Part shown: piece by piece, positions 1 through 8,677 of the stretch
Layout: every line of letters begins with the position of its first letter
Numbering within the stretch: the stretch's first letter is position 1
NCBI RefSeq assembly: GCF_021442385.1
Contig: NZ_MUZA01000007.1
Location: forward strand, 1 to 64,000
Length of the DNA stretch: 64,000 bases
Direction of reading: 5' to 3'
Origin: Micromonospora sp. MH99
GTDB taxonomy: Bacteria; Actinomycetota; Actinomycetes; Mycobacteriales; Micromonosporaceae
The notes under the pieces: model-generated
What the model was told of the DNA's origin: nothing
Databases searched by the model: none
The model's input: the letters and a program-made list of their open reading frames with translations, nothing else
Translations under genes and position numbers: made by a program

Positions 1-3000
1 TCCTGGAAACCAGCCCCACGCTCGAAATCCGCTACAACCACAAGCCCAACAAGCCGACGGGTATGACCACCTCACCGCGTACCGCCTGTGCCGGTGGATC
101 GACGATCGGTGACAACCCGGTCTACCTCTACGCCCCGGTCTCCGACCCCGACGGTGGCACCCTCGGAGTGAGCTTCAAGCTCTGGAAGACCTCCGACTCC
201 GGGCAGACCGCCCTGGCATCGTCCAACCCGAACCTGCTGACCTACTCGTCGGGCAGCACGGGCGTGCTGGTCGTGCCGGTCGCTACGCTGCGCGCCGCCG
301 CTGGCGGCGCCATCACCAACTTCTCCTGGAAGGTCCAGGCGACCGACTTCGGGGCGTCCAGCGACTGGTCGGCGACCTGCAGCTTCACCTTCGACCCCAC
401 CCGGACCGGCGCGCCGGACATCAGCCAGCCGCAGGGAGAGCTGAAGATCGGCAAAGAGGTCAGCTTCGCCATCACCCCGCCGAGCACCGGCACCCAGCCG
501 GCCAGCTACAGCTACCAGCTCAACGGCCTGCCCCCGGTCACCGTCTCCGCCTCCGTCGGCACCGCCACGGTGGTCGTGACGCCGACCCGGTTCACCAACA
601 CCCTCGCGGTGACCAGCCTGTCGACAGGTGGGAACTTCGGCGAGACCGCCACCGTCACCTTCAACGCGGACCCCGCCGATACGGCGGCTGACGCGGACCT
701 CACCGGTGACGGTGTCGCCGACCTGCTGACCGTCGGCGCGCGCAACGGGCTGCCCTCCGGCCTCTGGCTCGGTACGGGCATGAACAGCGGCGCAGTACGT
801 ACCACGGTGAACGACCTCGGTGCCCGGGGTAACGGGGTCACCGGCAACGAGGACCCGTCCGACTTCAACGACGGCCAGGCGATCTCCGGCCACTTCTTCG
901 GCTCCGGGTACCAGGACGTCCTCGTCTACTACACCGCTGGCGCCAACGCCGGCAACGGCACCGTCCTGCGCGGCAGCGGCGACGGCTCGGTCATCCAGCC
1001 CTACAACAACCAGGTCAGCGTCTCGGGTGAACTGCTGGTCGACGGCAACGGCAACGCCCCGCTCCAGTTGGCCAACGCCGGCGACTCCCGCGGCACCGGG
1101 AGCACCATCCCCGACCTGATCGGCACCAGCGGCGACGCCACGAACGGGTACTACCTCAACTACTACCCGATGGCCTCCGTGCCCGGCAGCTACTACTACG
1201 GCGGCAGCACCACGACGTTGACCCCGACCGGCGGCGTGGACTGGAACAACTGGACCATCACCACCGCCCAGCTCAGCAGCGGCACCGCCATGTTCCTCTG
1301 GAACAGCACCACCGGCGCCCTGCACCTCTGGACCAACCTGGCCTACAACCAGGACACCACCCAGCTCACCTACACGCCCTACACGCTCTCCACCAACTGG
1401 AACCGCGGCGCGACGTTGAGCCTGCGGGCCGCCGACGCCAACTCCGACGGCACCCCCGACCTGTGGACCGTCGGTGGCAACGGCCTGACCACCGCGTACC
1501 TGGTGACTGGCCTCGGCACCACGCCCACCATCGCCACCCAGCAGGCGCAGGGCCTGGTCACCGCGAAGCACACCTGGCCGCTCAACGGCGGCGCGGCCGG
1601 AGAGACCGCGGCGACCGCTGTCGACATCTCCGGCGGCAGCACCCTCACCGGCACCGGCAACGCGAAATGGCACGAGGGTGACCTCTTCAGCCCGGACCTG
1701 CGGCTCAACAGCGATGCCACCGGTACGGGCGTGGACGCCAGCGGCACCGGCAGCCTGGTCAGCGCCGCCAGTCCCGTTCTGATCGACACCACCAAGTCGT
1801 TCAGCGTCGCCGCCTGGGTGAAGCCCACCACCGCCGGCAAGATCATCCTCTCCGAGGAGGGGGCACGATCCGCCCGCTTCATCCTCTGGCAGGAGCAGAG
1901 CGACAACACCTGGCGGTTCGGGATGGCCCGCTCCGACGGCGACGCCTGGTCGTACGACCAGGCCAAGAGCGCTCCCAACGCGCAGCTCGGCGTGTGGACG
2001 CACTTGGTGGCGACCTACAACGCCACCACGAGCACGATGGCCCTGTACGTCAACAACAACCTGGCCGGCACCGCGCAGCACGCTGCCGCCGTGTCCTGGC
2101 CGAGCACCGGGCGCTTCGTGATCGGCCACTACCGCTACCAGGGCGCGCCGAGTTCGTACTACTCGGGCCAGATCAGCAACGTGCAGCACTGGGACCGCGC
2201 CCTCAACCCCGCCGAGGCCAGCGCGCCGGGCAACTACGCCCAGCAGGTCATCGCGCCCAACATCCGCGACGTCACCGGTGACGGCCGGACCGACATGCTC
2301 ATCATGCAGAGCAACGGTGACGTGCTGCTGCGCCGCGGGACGAACCTGGACGGCACGCTGACGTTCGACGCCGGCATCGTGGTGTGCGGCAAGTGCGGCG
2401 GCTACGACTCGTTCAACATCGCCGACGCCAACAACGACGGCAAGGTCGACCTGTTCATGCGCCAGAAGAGCACCGGCGACATGTACGTCTACCCGAACAC
2501 CGTCGCTACCGGAGACCCGATCTGGACCACCCGGCAGCTGGTCTGCGGCGGCTGTTTCAACTTCGGCGTATCCGATCTCGGCGACGTCAACCGGGACGGC
2601 AAGACCGATCTCTTCATCCGGGAGAACAGCACCGGCGACATGTACGCGTACCTCGGCAACGGACCCACTGGCGGCGCGATCACCTGGAGTAACCGGGTGC
2701 TGCTCTGTGGCTCCTGCGGCGGGTACGACAACGTGAGCGTCGAGGACGCGACAAACGACGGCAAGGTCGACCTGATCATGCGCAACAGCGGCACCGGCGA
2801 CATGTGGGTCTACCCCAACACGGCCCCCAGCGGAACCCCAACCTGGGGCCCCCGCATCCTGGTCTGCGGCATCTGCCGTGACTTCGACATGAGCAGCCTC
2901 GGCGACGTCACCAACGACGGCAAGGTCGACCTCGCGGTCCGGCGCCGGAGCAATGGCACCATGACCCTCTACCCGGGCAACGGCGCCATCGGCACCGTCG

Positions 3001-3026
3001 CCTGGGGCTCGCCCTCGTTGATGTAG
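1..3026 (+). CDS. Secreted FG-GAP/VCBS and LamG repeat protein, 3' part (5' end outside window)
   Basis: The reading frame is open from base 3 with no stop, so the gene begins upstream; the ATG at 63 is internal. The visible ~1,007 residues start with a linker like the one in the 57.8-59.9 kb protein (a PTxP turn followed by a Cys-Gly stretch), then a fibronectin-like segment. FG-GAP/VCBS units of the form DLTGDGVADLL follow at about 690-1520. A LamG/concanavalin-like jelly roll lies at about 1560-2230. Five more FG-GAP units of the form DxNNDGKVDLF run from 2263 to the stop. Asp-rich loops in such repeats normally bind calcium in beta-propellers. Four of the last units also carry a CGxC pair. 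It is probably an exported surface or extracellular protein that binds carbohydrate or protein; the substrate is unknown. The signal peptide is not visible because the 5' end is missing. Confidence 0.85.
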   Translation, partial: LETSPTLEIRYNHKPNKPTGMTTSPRTACAGGSTIGDNPVYLYAPVSDPDGGTLGVSFKLWKTSDSGQTALASSNPNLLTYSSGSTGVLVVPVATLRAAAGGAITNFSWKVQATDFGASSDWSATCSFTFDPTRTGAPDISQPQGELKIGKEVSFAITPPSTGTQPASYSYQLNGLPPVTVSASVGTATVVVTPTRFTNTLAVTSLSTGGNFGETATVTFNADPADTAADADLTGDGVADLLTVGARNGLPSGLWLGTGMNSGAVRTTVNDLGARGNGVTGNEDPSDFNDGQAISGHFFGSGYQDVLVYYTAGANAGNGTVLRGSGDGSVIQPYNNQVSVSGELLVDGNGNAPLQLANAGDSRGTGSTIPDLIGTSGDATNGYYLNYYPMASVPGSYYYGGSTTTLTPTGGVDWNNWTITTAQLSSGTAMFLWNSTTGALHLWTNLAYNQDTTQLTYTPYTLSTNWNRGATLSLRAADANSDGTPDLWTVGGNGLTTAYLVTGLGTTPTIATQQAQGLVTAKHTWPLNGGAAGETAATAVDISGGSTLTGTGNAKWHEGDLFSPDLRLNSDATGTGVDASGTGSLVSAASPVLIDTTKSFSVAAWVKPTTAGKIILSEEGARSARFILWQEQSDNTWRFGMARSDGDAWSYDQAKSAPNAQLGVWTHLVATYNATTSTMALYVNNNLAGTAQHAAAVSWPSTGRFVIGHYRYQGAPSSYYSGQISNVQHWDRALNPAEASAPGNYAQQVIAPNIRDVTGDGRTDMLIMQSNGDVLLRRGTNLDGTLTFDAGIVVCGKCGGYDSFNIADANNDGKVDLFMRQKSTGDMYVYPNTVATGDPIWTTRQLVCGGCFNFGVSDLGDVNRDGKTDLFIRENSTGDMYAYLGNGPTGGAITWSNRVLLCGSCGGYDNVSVEDATNDGKVDLIMRNSGTGDMWVYPNTAPSGTPTWGPRILVCGICRDFDMSSLGDVTNDGKVDLAVRRRSNGTMTLYPGNGAIGTVAWGSPSLM

Positions 3027-3037
3027 TACGCGACGAG

Positions 3038-3076
3038 AACCCCCGGGTGCCGCAAAAGTCGCGGTGCCCGGGGGTT
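3038..3076. terminator. Bidirectional hairpin terminator between convergent genes
   Basis: A 16-bp stem (arms 3038-3053 and 3061-3076, with two G-U wobble pairs) and a 7-base loop lie between the stop of the repeat protein and the stop of the convergent phosphatase gene. Confidence 0.75.
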
Positions 3077-3095
3077 TCGCGTATGTGTCGTGCGG

Positions 3096-4166
3096 TCAGA
3101 CCAGGCCGGCGTCGCGGAGCAACTGCCACAGGCCGGCGCCGTCGGGCGCGGACAGCCACTTCTGCCCCACCGGCCCCGACGAGGGGCGGCCGGCCGGGGC
3201 GGGCAGGCTACCGGCCAGCACGGACTGCGTCGGGGACAGCCTGCGGATCGCCACCCCGGCGACGTTCTCCGGGTGGGCGGCGGCGAACTCGCGGTAGATC
3301 TCCTGGTCGTGCTGGCCGTCGTCGCCGACCAGCAGCCAGCGGACGTCGGGGAACTCCTTGGCCAGCCGGGCCAGGGTGGAGCGCTTGTGCTCCATGCCGC
3401 TGCGGAACCAGCGGTCGGCGGTCGGACCCCAGTCGGTGAGCAGCAGCGGCCCGGCCGGGTAGAGGTGCCGGGACAGGAACCGGGTAAGCGTCGGCGCCAC
3501 GTTCCACGCGCCCGTGGACAGGTAGAAGACCGGGGCGCCGGGATGCGCGGTGACCAGCCGCTCGTAGAGCACCGCCATGCCGGGCACGGCGGCGCGGGCA
3601 TGCTCGTCGAGGACGAACGTGTTCCACGCGGCGAGCAGCGGCCGGGGCAGCGCCGTCACCATCACCGTGTCGTCGATGTCGGAGAGGATGCCGAACTTCA
3701 CGTCCGGGTCGATGATGCGTACCGGCGCGTCGACCGGCTCGGCGTCGGGCACGCTGAGCCGGACGGTGCCCCACCCGGGCGGCAGGTCGGCCTCGACGAG
3801 CGTGTCGACGAAGCCGCTGCGGTCGGCGCGGGCCTCGTGCTGCACCCCGCCGGCCTCGATGGTGACCGTGACGTGCTTGGCGGGCAGAGTGGTGAAGCTG
3901 CGCCAGCCACGGACCTTGTCCAGCCGGCCCCGCTGGCGGGTGTCCGGACGTCCCAGCAGCACCCGGCACATCACCCGCACCCAACCCGGACGGCCGTAAC
4001 CGGTGTACGCGACGATGTTCATCCGCCAGCCGGTGCGCCGCAGCCGGCGCTCCACGAGCTGGTGCACGGCGTCCTCGATCCGCGCGGCCCGGTGCAGGTT
4101 CGGCACGGCCAGTTGGCCGGCGGGAGTGGGTGGCACGCGCCAACCCTGCCACACGTCGACGGACAC
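3096..4166 (-). CDS. App1-family phosphatidate phosphatase-like protein (DUF2183)
   Basis: The 356-residue product has the App1 catalytic domain in its second half. The HAD-type motif SDIDDTVM supplies the nucleophile DxDxT, a YLSTGAWN-type motif follows, and LLVGDDGQHD gives the acidic motif. The N-terminal part (AVHQLVERRLRR..., then VAYTGYG) is the conserved leading region of bacterial members, so the start must lie before it; a GTG at 4164-4166 is chosen, with another at 4170-4172. Yeast App1 dephosphorylates phosphatidate, but bacterial substrates are poorly known. There is no signal peptide. It is transcribed divergently from the membrane protein at 4260. Confidence 0.8.
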   Translation of the reverse strand: MSVDVWQGWRVPPTPAGQLAVPNLHRAARIEDAVHQLVERRLRRTGWRMNIVAYTGYGRPGWVRVMCRVLLGRPDTRQRGRLDKVRGWRSFTTLPAKHVTVTIEAGGVQHEARADRSGFVDTLVEADLPPGWGTVRLSVPDAEPVDAPVRIIDPDVKFGILSDIDDTVMVTALPRPLLAAWNTFVLDEHARAAVPGMAVLYERLVTAHPGAPVFYLSTGAWNVAPTLTRFLSRHLYPAGPLLLTDWGPTADRWFRSGMEHKRSTLARLAKEFPDVRWLLVGDDGQHDQEIYREFAAAHPENVAGVAIRRLSPTQSVLAGSLPAPAGRPSSGPVGQKWLSAPDGAGLWQLLRDAGLV

Positions 4167-4259
4167 GGCCACGCGAGCGGGTCCGGACTGCGCCGAACCA
4201 CCCCGACCAGCCCGTGGTCCGTGAAACACTCCGGTCGGGACGACGACGGGGGCGTGGTC

Positions 4260-5954
4260 GTGTCGCATCCAGAGCAGCACCGCGGGCGGTGGCGTCCGCG
4301 ACTCGACCGGCCGGCGCTCGTCGCGCTGGTGTTCGGTCTCTTCGGCGTCGGGTACCGGCTGGTCCTCACGCTGTACACCGTGCCGGTGTCGAACAGCGAC
4401 GAGGCGACCTTCGGCCTGGCCGCCCTGCACATAGCGCAGGGCCGGGAACGCCCCATCTTCCTCTACGGCCAGCACTACATGGGCATGCTGGAGTCGTACC
4501 TGGCCGCGCCGCTGCTCGCCGTGGCCGGGCCGAGTTGGCCGGTGCTGCGGCTGCCGATGCTCGCCCTGTACGCGATCTTCCTCTACCTCGTGTACCGGCT
4601 CACCCGCCGGCTCTACACGCCGTGGTTCGCCGTCCTCGTCGTCGGCCTGCTGGCGCTGGGGCCGGAGCGGGTGGTGCGCGACCAGCTCACAGTGGTCGGC
4701 GGCCGGCCGGAGGTGAAGCCGGCGGTGCTGCTGATGCTGCTGATCACGGTGGGGCTGGCCGCCGGGACGGTGCGCCACCGTCGACTCGCCGTCGCGCTGT
4801 TCGGTCTGCTGGCCGGGCTGGCCGCCTGGTCGGACTGGCTGATCCTGCCGTATCTGGCGGTCGCCGCGGTGGCCCTGCTCTGGGCGGTGCGGCGGGAGCT
4901 GCTCGGCTGGTCCGGGCTGCTGCTGGTGGCGGGTTTCGCGGTCGGGATCGCGCCGATGCTCGTCGACAACCTGCGCGCCGGGCCGGGTGAGGACTCGCTG
5001 ACGGTGTTCCGGGAGGTCAGCACGAAGGCCGGCCCGATGCCGCAGTGGTCCGATCGGATCTCCGGTGGCCTGCTGGAGGGGGTGCCGCTGGCGCACGGGC
5101 TGTGCCCGGTCGACGGTTGCGGCAGGTGGCAGCAGTGGTTCGGGCTGCTCTATCCGGTGCTGCTGGTGGCCGCCGCGGTGCTCGCGGTGCTCGCGTACCG
5201 CCGGGCCGCCCGCACGACGAGCGGCACGCAGGGCCTCGTCGCGGCGAGCGGCACGCAGGGCACGGGGCCCGGCACGCGGGTCGGGGGCACGCCGCGTGGC
5301 GCGCGGGTCGGGCCCGTGGTGCAGCTCGCGCTTGTCGTCGGCGCGGCGTTGACCCTGCTGTCGTACGTGCGCAGCCCGCTCGCCGCGACGAGTCCCCTGG
5401 ACAACGCCCGCTACCTGTCGGTGCTGCAACTGTCGCTGCCGGCGGTGCTCTGGCCGCTCTGGGTGGCAGCGGTCGCCTGCTGGCGGGGCACCGTCGGCGC
5501 GCTGGGTCGGCTGGCCGGCGCGCTCGCCACCGCCGTGCTGGCGGCGCTGGCCGCGACGGCGCTGGTGGTCACCGTGCTCTTCGCGACCACAGGCGTCGCC
5601 GCGTCGCGGACTGAGGAGCGTCAGGCCCGGGAACTGGCCGCCGCGCTGCGCACCGACGGGCCGCACGAGGTGTACGGGGACTACTGGACCTGCAACCGGC
5701 TGATCTTCAACACCGATGAGACGGTGATCTGCGGTGTGCTCGACGGGGACCTGTCCCCCGGGCAGAACCGCTACCGCCCGTACTGGCGGCAGGTCGGCCG
5801 GGCCGCCCGACCGGGTTACGTGGTCCAGGTCGACTCGCCGATGGACCGGCGACTACGCCGGCTGCTCGCCGACCGGCCCGACGCCGCACCGGTACGCGAG
5901 GTGGGTGGCTATCGCGTGTACCACCCCGACACCCCGGTGCGGCCCTGGCGGTAA
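4260..5954 (+). CDS. Multi-pass membrane protein, GT-C (PMT/ArnT-like) glycosyltransferase candidate
   Basis: This 564-residue protein has about ten hydrophobic segments. An acidic NSDEATFG motif follows the first transmembrane helix, where GT-C glycosyltransferases carry their catalytic Asp/Glu in an extracytoplasmic loop, and FLYGQHYMGMLESY comes soon after, as in GT39/GT83-like proteins. Members use polyprenyl-phosphate sugars outside the membrane. The start is GTG 4260 because a GGGGG stretch lies just upstream; GTG 4254 is possible. A low-complexity GTQG/GTR stretch at about 5220-5310 sits in a cytoplasmic-looking loop. The acceptor is unknown. Confidence 0.65.
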   Translation: MSHPEQHRGRWRPRLDRPALVALVFGLFGVGYRLVLTLYTVPVSNSDEATFGLAALHIAQGRERPIFLYGQHYMGMLESYLAAPLLAVAGPSWPVLRLPMLALYAIFLYLVYRLTRRLYTPWFAVLVVGLLALGPERVVRDQLTVVGGRPEVKPAVLLMLLITVGLAAGTVRHRRLAVALFGLLAGLAAWSDWLILPYLAVAAVALLWAVRRELLGWSGLLLVAGFAVGIAPMLVDNLRAGPGEDSLTVFREVSTKAGPMPQWSDRISGGLLEGVPLAHGLCPVDGCGRWQQWFGLLYPVLLVAAAVLAVLAYRRAARTTSGTQGLVAASGTQGTGPGTRVGGTPRGARVGPVVQLALVVGAALTLLSYVRSPLAATSPLDNARYLSVLQLSLPAVLWPLWVAAVACWRGTVGALGRLAGALATAVLAALAATALVVTVLFATTGVAASRTEERQARELAAALRTDGPHEVYGDYWTCNRLIFNTDETVICGVLDGDLSPGQNRYRPYWRQVGRAARPGYVVQVDSPMDRRLRRLLADRPDAAPVREVGGYRVYHPDTPVRPWR

Positions 5955-6007
5955 CGGCGGGTCGTACGCTGGCCGGGCCGCCCGTCGCACGTGTTCGAGG
6001 AGACCCG

Positions 6008-6805
6008 ATGCTCATCCTGCTGCCGCCCTCGGAGGGCAAGGCCGACGCCGGCACCGGACGGCGGTGGACCCCCGACAAGCTCTCGCTGCCGGAGCTGAAC
6101 CCGGCCCGCGAGCGGGTGCTCGACGCGCTCGTGGCGCTCAGCGCGGGGCCGGACGAGCAGGCCGCGCTGGCCGCGCTCGGGCTCAGCGACGGCCAGCGCG
6201 GCGAGCTGCGCCGCAACGCCCGGCTGCGTACGGCGGCCACCGCCCCGGCCGAGCGGCTCTACACCGGGGTGCTCTACGAGGCGCTGGAGCTGGCCACGCT
6301 CCCGTCGGCGGCGCTGCGGGCGGCCCGCCGGTCGATCCTGATCAGTTCCGGGCTGTGGGGGGCGGTGCGTCTCGCCGACCGGATCCCGCCGTACCGCTGC
6401 CCGATCGGCGCCCGCCTGCCGGGCGTCGGGGCGCTGTCCGCGTACTGGCGAAAGGAGCTGGCGCCGGTCCTGGCCGGCGCGGCCGGTCGGGGCCCGGTGC
6501 TCGACCTGCGCTCGGGCGCGTACGCCGCCACCTGGACGCCGCGCGCCGCGCTGGCCGAGCGGACGGTGACCGTGCGGGTGCTGCACGAGCGGGAGGTCGA
6601 CGGCGTGCCGGTCCGCTCGGTCGTGAGCCACTTCAACAAGGCGACCAAGGGGCGGCTGGTGCGTGACCTGCTGGTCGCCGGGGCCCGACCGCGTACCGCC
6701 GCGGAGCTGATCGGCACGCTGCGGGAGCTGAAGCACACAGTGGTGGCCGAGCCCGCCGCTCCCGGCCGGGTTCGGCAGGTGGACCTGGTGGTCACCGACC
6801 TGTAG
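6008..6805 (+). CDS. yaaA: YaaA (DUF328/UPF0246) peroxide-stress family protein
   Basis: The 265-residue product opens with MLILLPPSEGK, the family signature, and contains LDLRSGAYAATW and SHFNKATKGRLVRDLL, which match the conserved C-terminal core. E. coli YaaA lowers free iron and limits oxidative damage during peroxide stress and binds DNA; the role here is inferred by family. Its length is close to the E. coli protein. An AGGAG ribosome site precedes the ATG, and a TACGCT -10-like box lies at about 5965, implying a short 5' UTR. Confidence 0.88.
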   Translation: MLILLPPSEGKADAGTGRRWTPDKLSLPELNPARERVLDALVALSAGPDEQAALAALGLSDGQRGELRRNARLRTAATAPAERLYTGVLYEALELATLPSAALRAARRSILISSGLWGAVRLADRIPPYRCPIGARLPGVGALSAYWRKELAPVLAGAAGRGPVLDLRSGAYAATWTPRAALAERTVTVRVLHEREVDGVPVRSVVSHFNKATKGRLVRDLLVAGARPRTAAELIGTLRELKHTVVAEPAAPGRVRQVDLVVTDL

Positions 6806-6912
6806 CGGCGCGGGAGCCGCAAGTTTTCCTCAAGGCTGGGCGGGATGCGTTCCGCAACGGCCGTGCAGGGGTCACGGTAGGGGAACCCAGACTCCGACAA
6901 GGGAGCCTTCAG

Positions 6913-7605
6913 TTGGCCCGCGATCCCGCCCTGCTCGACCGGCCTCGTTCGCCGGCGACGCCACCCCCGCTGGACTGGCTGACCCTGGGCGACGCGTTCG
7001 AGGCCGCCTGTCTGCTGCGCTGCACGGCACCGCCGGCCGCTGCCCGGTCGGGCGCCGCGCCGCCGTCGCACGCGCCGAGCGTCGAGTTCAACCGGGAGGA
7101 CGCCGCCCAGCGGATGCGGCAGTTGCTCGCCCGCCTCGACATCCCGGTCACCCAGGAGGTGGCCGTCGGCGGCCTGCGCCGCCGCTACGAGTTGCACCGG
7201 CTCTGGGTGCCGCCGGAGCACCGCGGCGCGTACGCCCGGATGGTGGACGCCGGTTGGTGGCAGGGGCGACGGGAGCTGCTGGGCGGTCCCGTGCCGGGCG
7301 CCTCGCCGGCCCGCCGCCGGTGGATGTCCCGGCTCGCGGCGGCGGCGTGGCGTTCGGCGTTGCTGGCCGGCGGGCGGCACGTACGGCGGCACATCCTCGG
7401 TGTACGGCTCACCGACCGGGAGTTGGCCGCCGTGCTGATCCGCAGTGCGGCAGTGCTCGACGTGCCGGCGGTGCTCCGCCCGGGGACCGGCTGTTTCCTG
7501 GTCAGCGTGGCCGACGGGCCGGACCGGGAGCGCATCCTGCGCAGCGCGTCGATGGAACCGGCCCGCGACGCGGTGCTGGAGCCGGCCCGCCGTCCGGCCT
7601 GCTGA
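6913..7605 (+). CDS. Hypothetical protein resembling the WhiA N-terminal (degenerate LAGLIDADG) domain
   Basis: This 230-residue protein starts at TTG 6913 after a GGGAG site. I do not recognise it as a named family. By eye, residues ~55-110 (a strand pair, then RMRQLLARLDIPVTQE) and ~135-215 (AAWRSALLAGGRHVR, then a second alpha/beta unit ending DRERILRSASM) follow the same order as the two half-domains of the WhiA N-terminal region, which is a non-catalytic relative of LAGLIDADG endonucleases. The C-terminal helix-turn-helix of WhiA is absent, as are catalytic acidic LAGLIDADG residues. It could therefore be a sporulation-type accessory regulator or an unrelated fold. Confidence 0.5.
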   Translation: MARDPALLDRPRSPATPPPLDWLTLGDAFEAACLLRCTAPPAAARSGAAPPSHAPSVEFNREDAAQRMRQLLARLDIPVTQEVAVGGLRRRYELHRLWVPPEHRGAYARMVDAGWWQGRRELLGGPVPGASPARRRWMSRLAAAAWRSALLAGGRHVRRHILGVRLTDRELAAVLIRSAAVLDVPAVLRPGTGCFLVSVADGPDRERILRSASMEPARDAVLEPARRPAC

Positions 7606-7678
7606 GCGGCGCCGGCGCCGCACCCACGGGCGGCACTGACGGGTACGGGCTTGCGCGCGTCCGCCGGAGCGCGGCACA

Positions 7679-8641
7679 GTGCACCGCGTGAGTCGTACCT
7701 CGTCTCCTCGGGCCGGTCGACGCCGCGCGGGGGCGGCGGCGCTGGCGCTGGTCGCGGCCCTGGCCGTCGCCGGCTGCCGGGACGACCCGGGCACGCCGGT
7801 CGAGATCCGGATCGCCACCGGCAGCCCCACCGCCGTCTACTACGCGTTCGGGCAGTCCCTCGCGACAATCCTCAACCGGGAACTGCCCGGGGTCCGGGCC
7901 AGCGTGGTGATCACCGCAGCCTCGGCGGAGAACGTCCGCCTGGTCGGCTCCGGTGCTGCCGAGCTGGGCTTCACCCAGGCCGACGTGCTGCCCACCACCC
8001 CGGCGCAGAGCCCGTCGGTGGATGCGGTGGCCCGGGTGTACGACGACCAGCTGCACCTGGTCACCACCGACGGCGGGCCGGTCCGCACGATCGGCGACCT
8101 GCGCGGCCGACGGGTCTCCGTGGGTGCGCCCGGCTCCGGCACCGAGATCACCGCCACCCGGCTGCTGGAGGTGGCCCAGCTCGGTGGCGACACGGTACGC
8201 CGGGAGCGGCTCGGCCTGGACGACTCGGTGGCGGCCCTGCGCTCGGGGCGTATCGACGCGTTCTTCTTCTCGGGGGGTCTGCCGGTGCGGGGCATCGAGG
8301 AGCTGGCCGGGCGCAGCGCCACCCGGATCGTGGACCTCGGTGAGTGGACGGAGCCACTGCGCGCCCGCTACGGCCAGGTCTACGTCTCCCGGGACATCCC
8401 CCGCTCGGTGTACGGCATGAACCCGGTGACCACCGTCGCCGACCCGAACTACCTGATCGTGCGGGCCGACCTGCCGGAGCCGCTGGTGCGCGAGGTGACC
8501 CGGCTGCTGATGGAGCGGCGGGCCGAGCTGGGCGCGGCGCATCCGGCGGCGGGACGGATGAGCCCCCGCTCGGCGATCGCCACCGCGCCGCTGCCGCTGC
8601 ACCCCGGCGCCGCCGCCTGGTACCGGGCCGCCAAACCCTGA
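7679..8641 (+). CDS. TAXI-family TRAP transporter solute-binding lipoprotein
   Basis: The 320-residue product has a twin-basic-rich N terminus, a hydrophobic core and the lipobox AVAGC, so it should be a membrane-anchored lipoprotein. The mature part begins IRIATGSPTAVYYAFG and continues with AENVRLVGSGAAELGFTQAD, both typical of the TAXI subgroup of periplasmic-binding folds. TAXI proteins deliver carboxylate or amino-acid ligands to TRAP permeases, but no permease gene is adjacent. It may instead feed information to the convergent two-component system. The start is GTG 7679 or GTG 7688. Confidence 0.82.
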   Translation: MHRVSRTSSPRAGRRRAGAAALALVAALAVAGCRDDPGTPVEIRIATGSPTAVYYAFGQSLATILNRELPGVRASVVITAASAENVRLVGSGAAELGFTQADVLPTTPAQSPSVDAVARVYDDQLHLVTTDGGPVRTIGDLRGRRVSVGAPGSGTEITATRLLEVAQLGGDTVRRERLGLDDSVAALRSGRIDAFFFSGGLPVRGIEELAGRSATRIVDLGEWTEPLRARYGQVYVSRDIPRSVYGMNPVTTVADPNYLIVRADLPEPLVREVTRLLMERRAELGAAHPAAGRMSPRSAIATAPLPLHPGAAAWYRAAKP

Positions 8642-8677
8642 CCGTCGCCGGAGGCCGTTCACACCCGGCTCGGGCCG

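Noticed and set aside
72..2189. 705-residue minus-strand open frame opposite the repeat protein
   Set aside because: It is an Arg/Gly/Val-rich shadow of the plus-strand gene, which has clear FG-GAP and LamG motifs.
3090..4259. Long plus-strand extension before the GT-C-like protein
   Set aside because: It runs antisense to the App1 phosphatase with low-complexity composition; the membrane protein starts near 4260.
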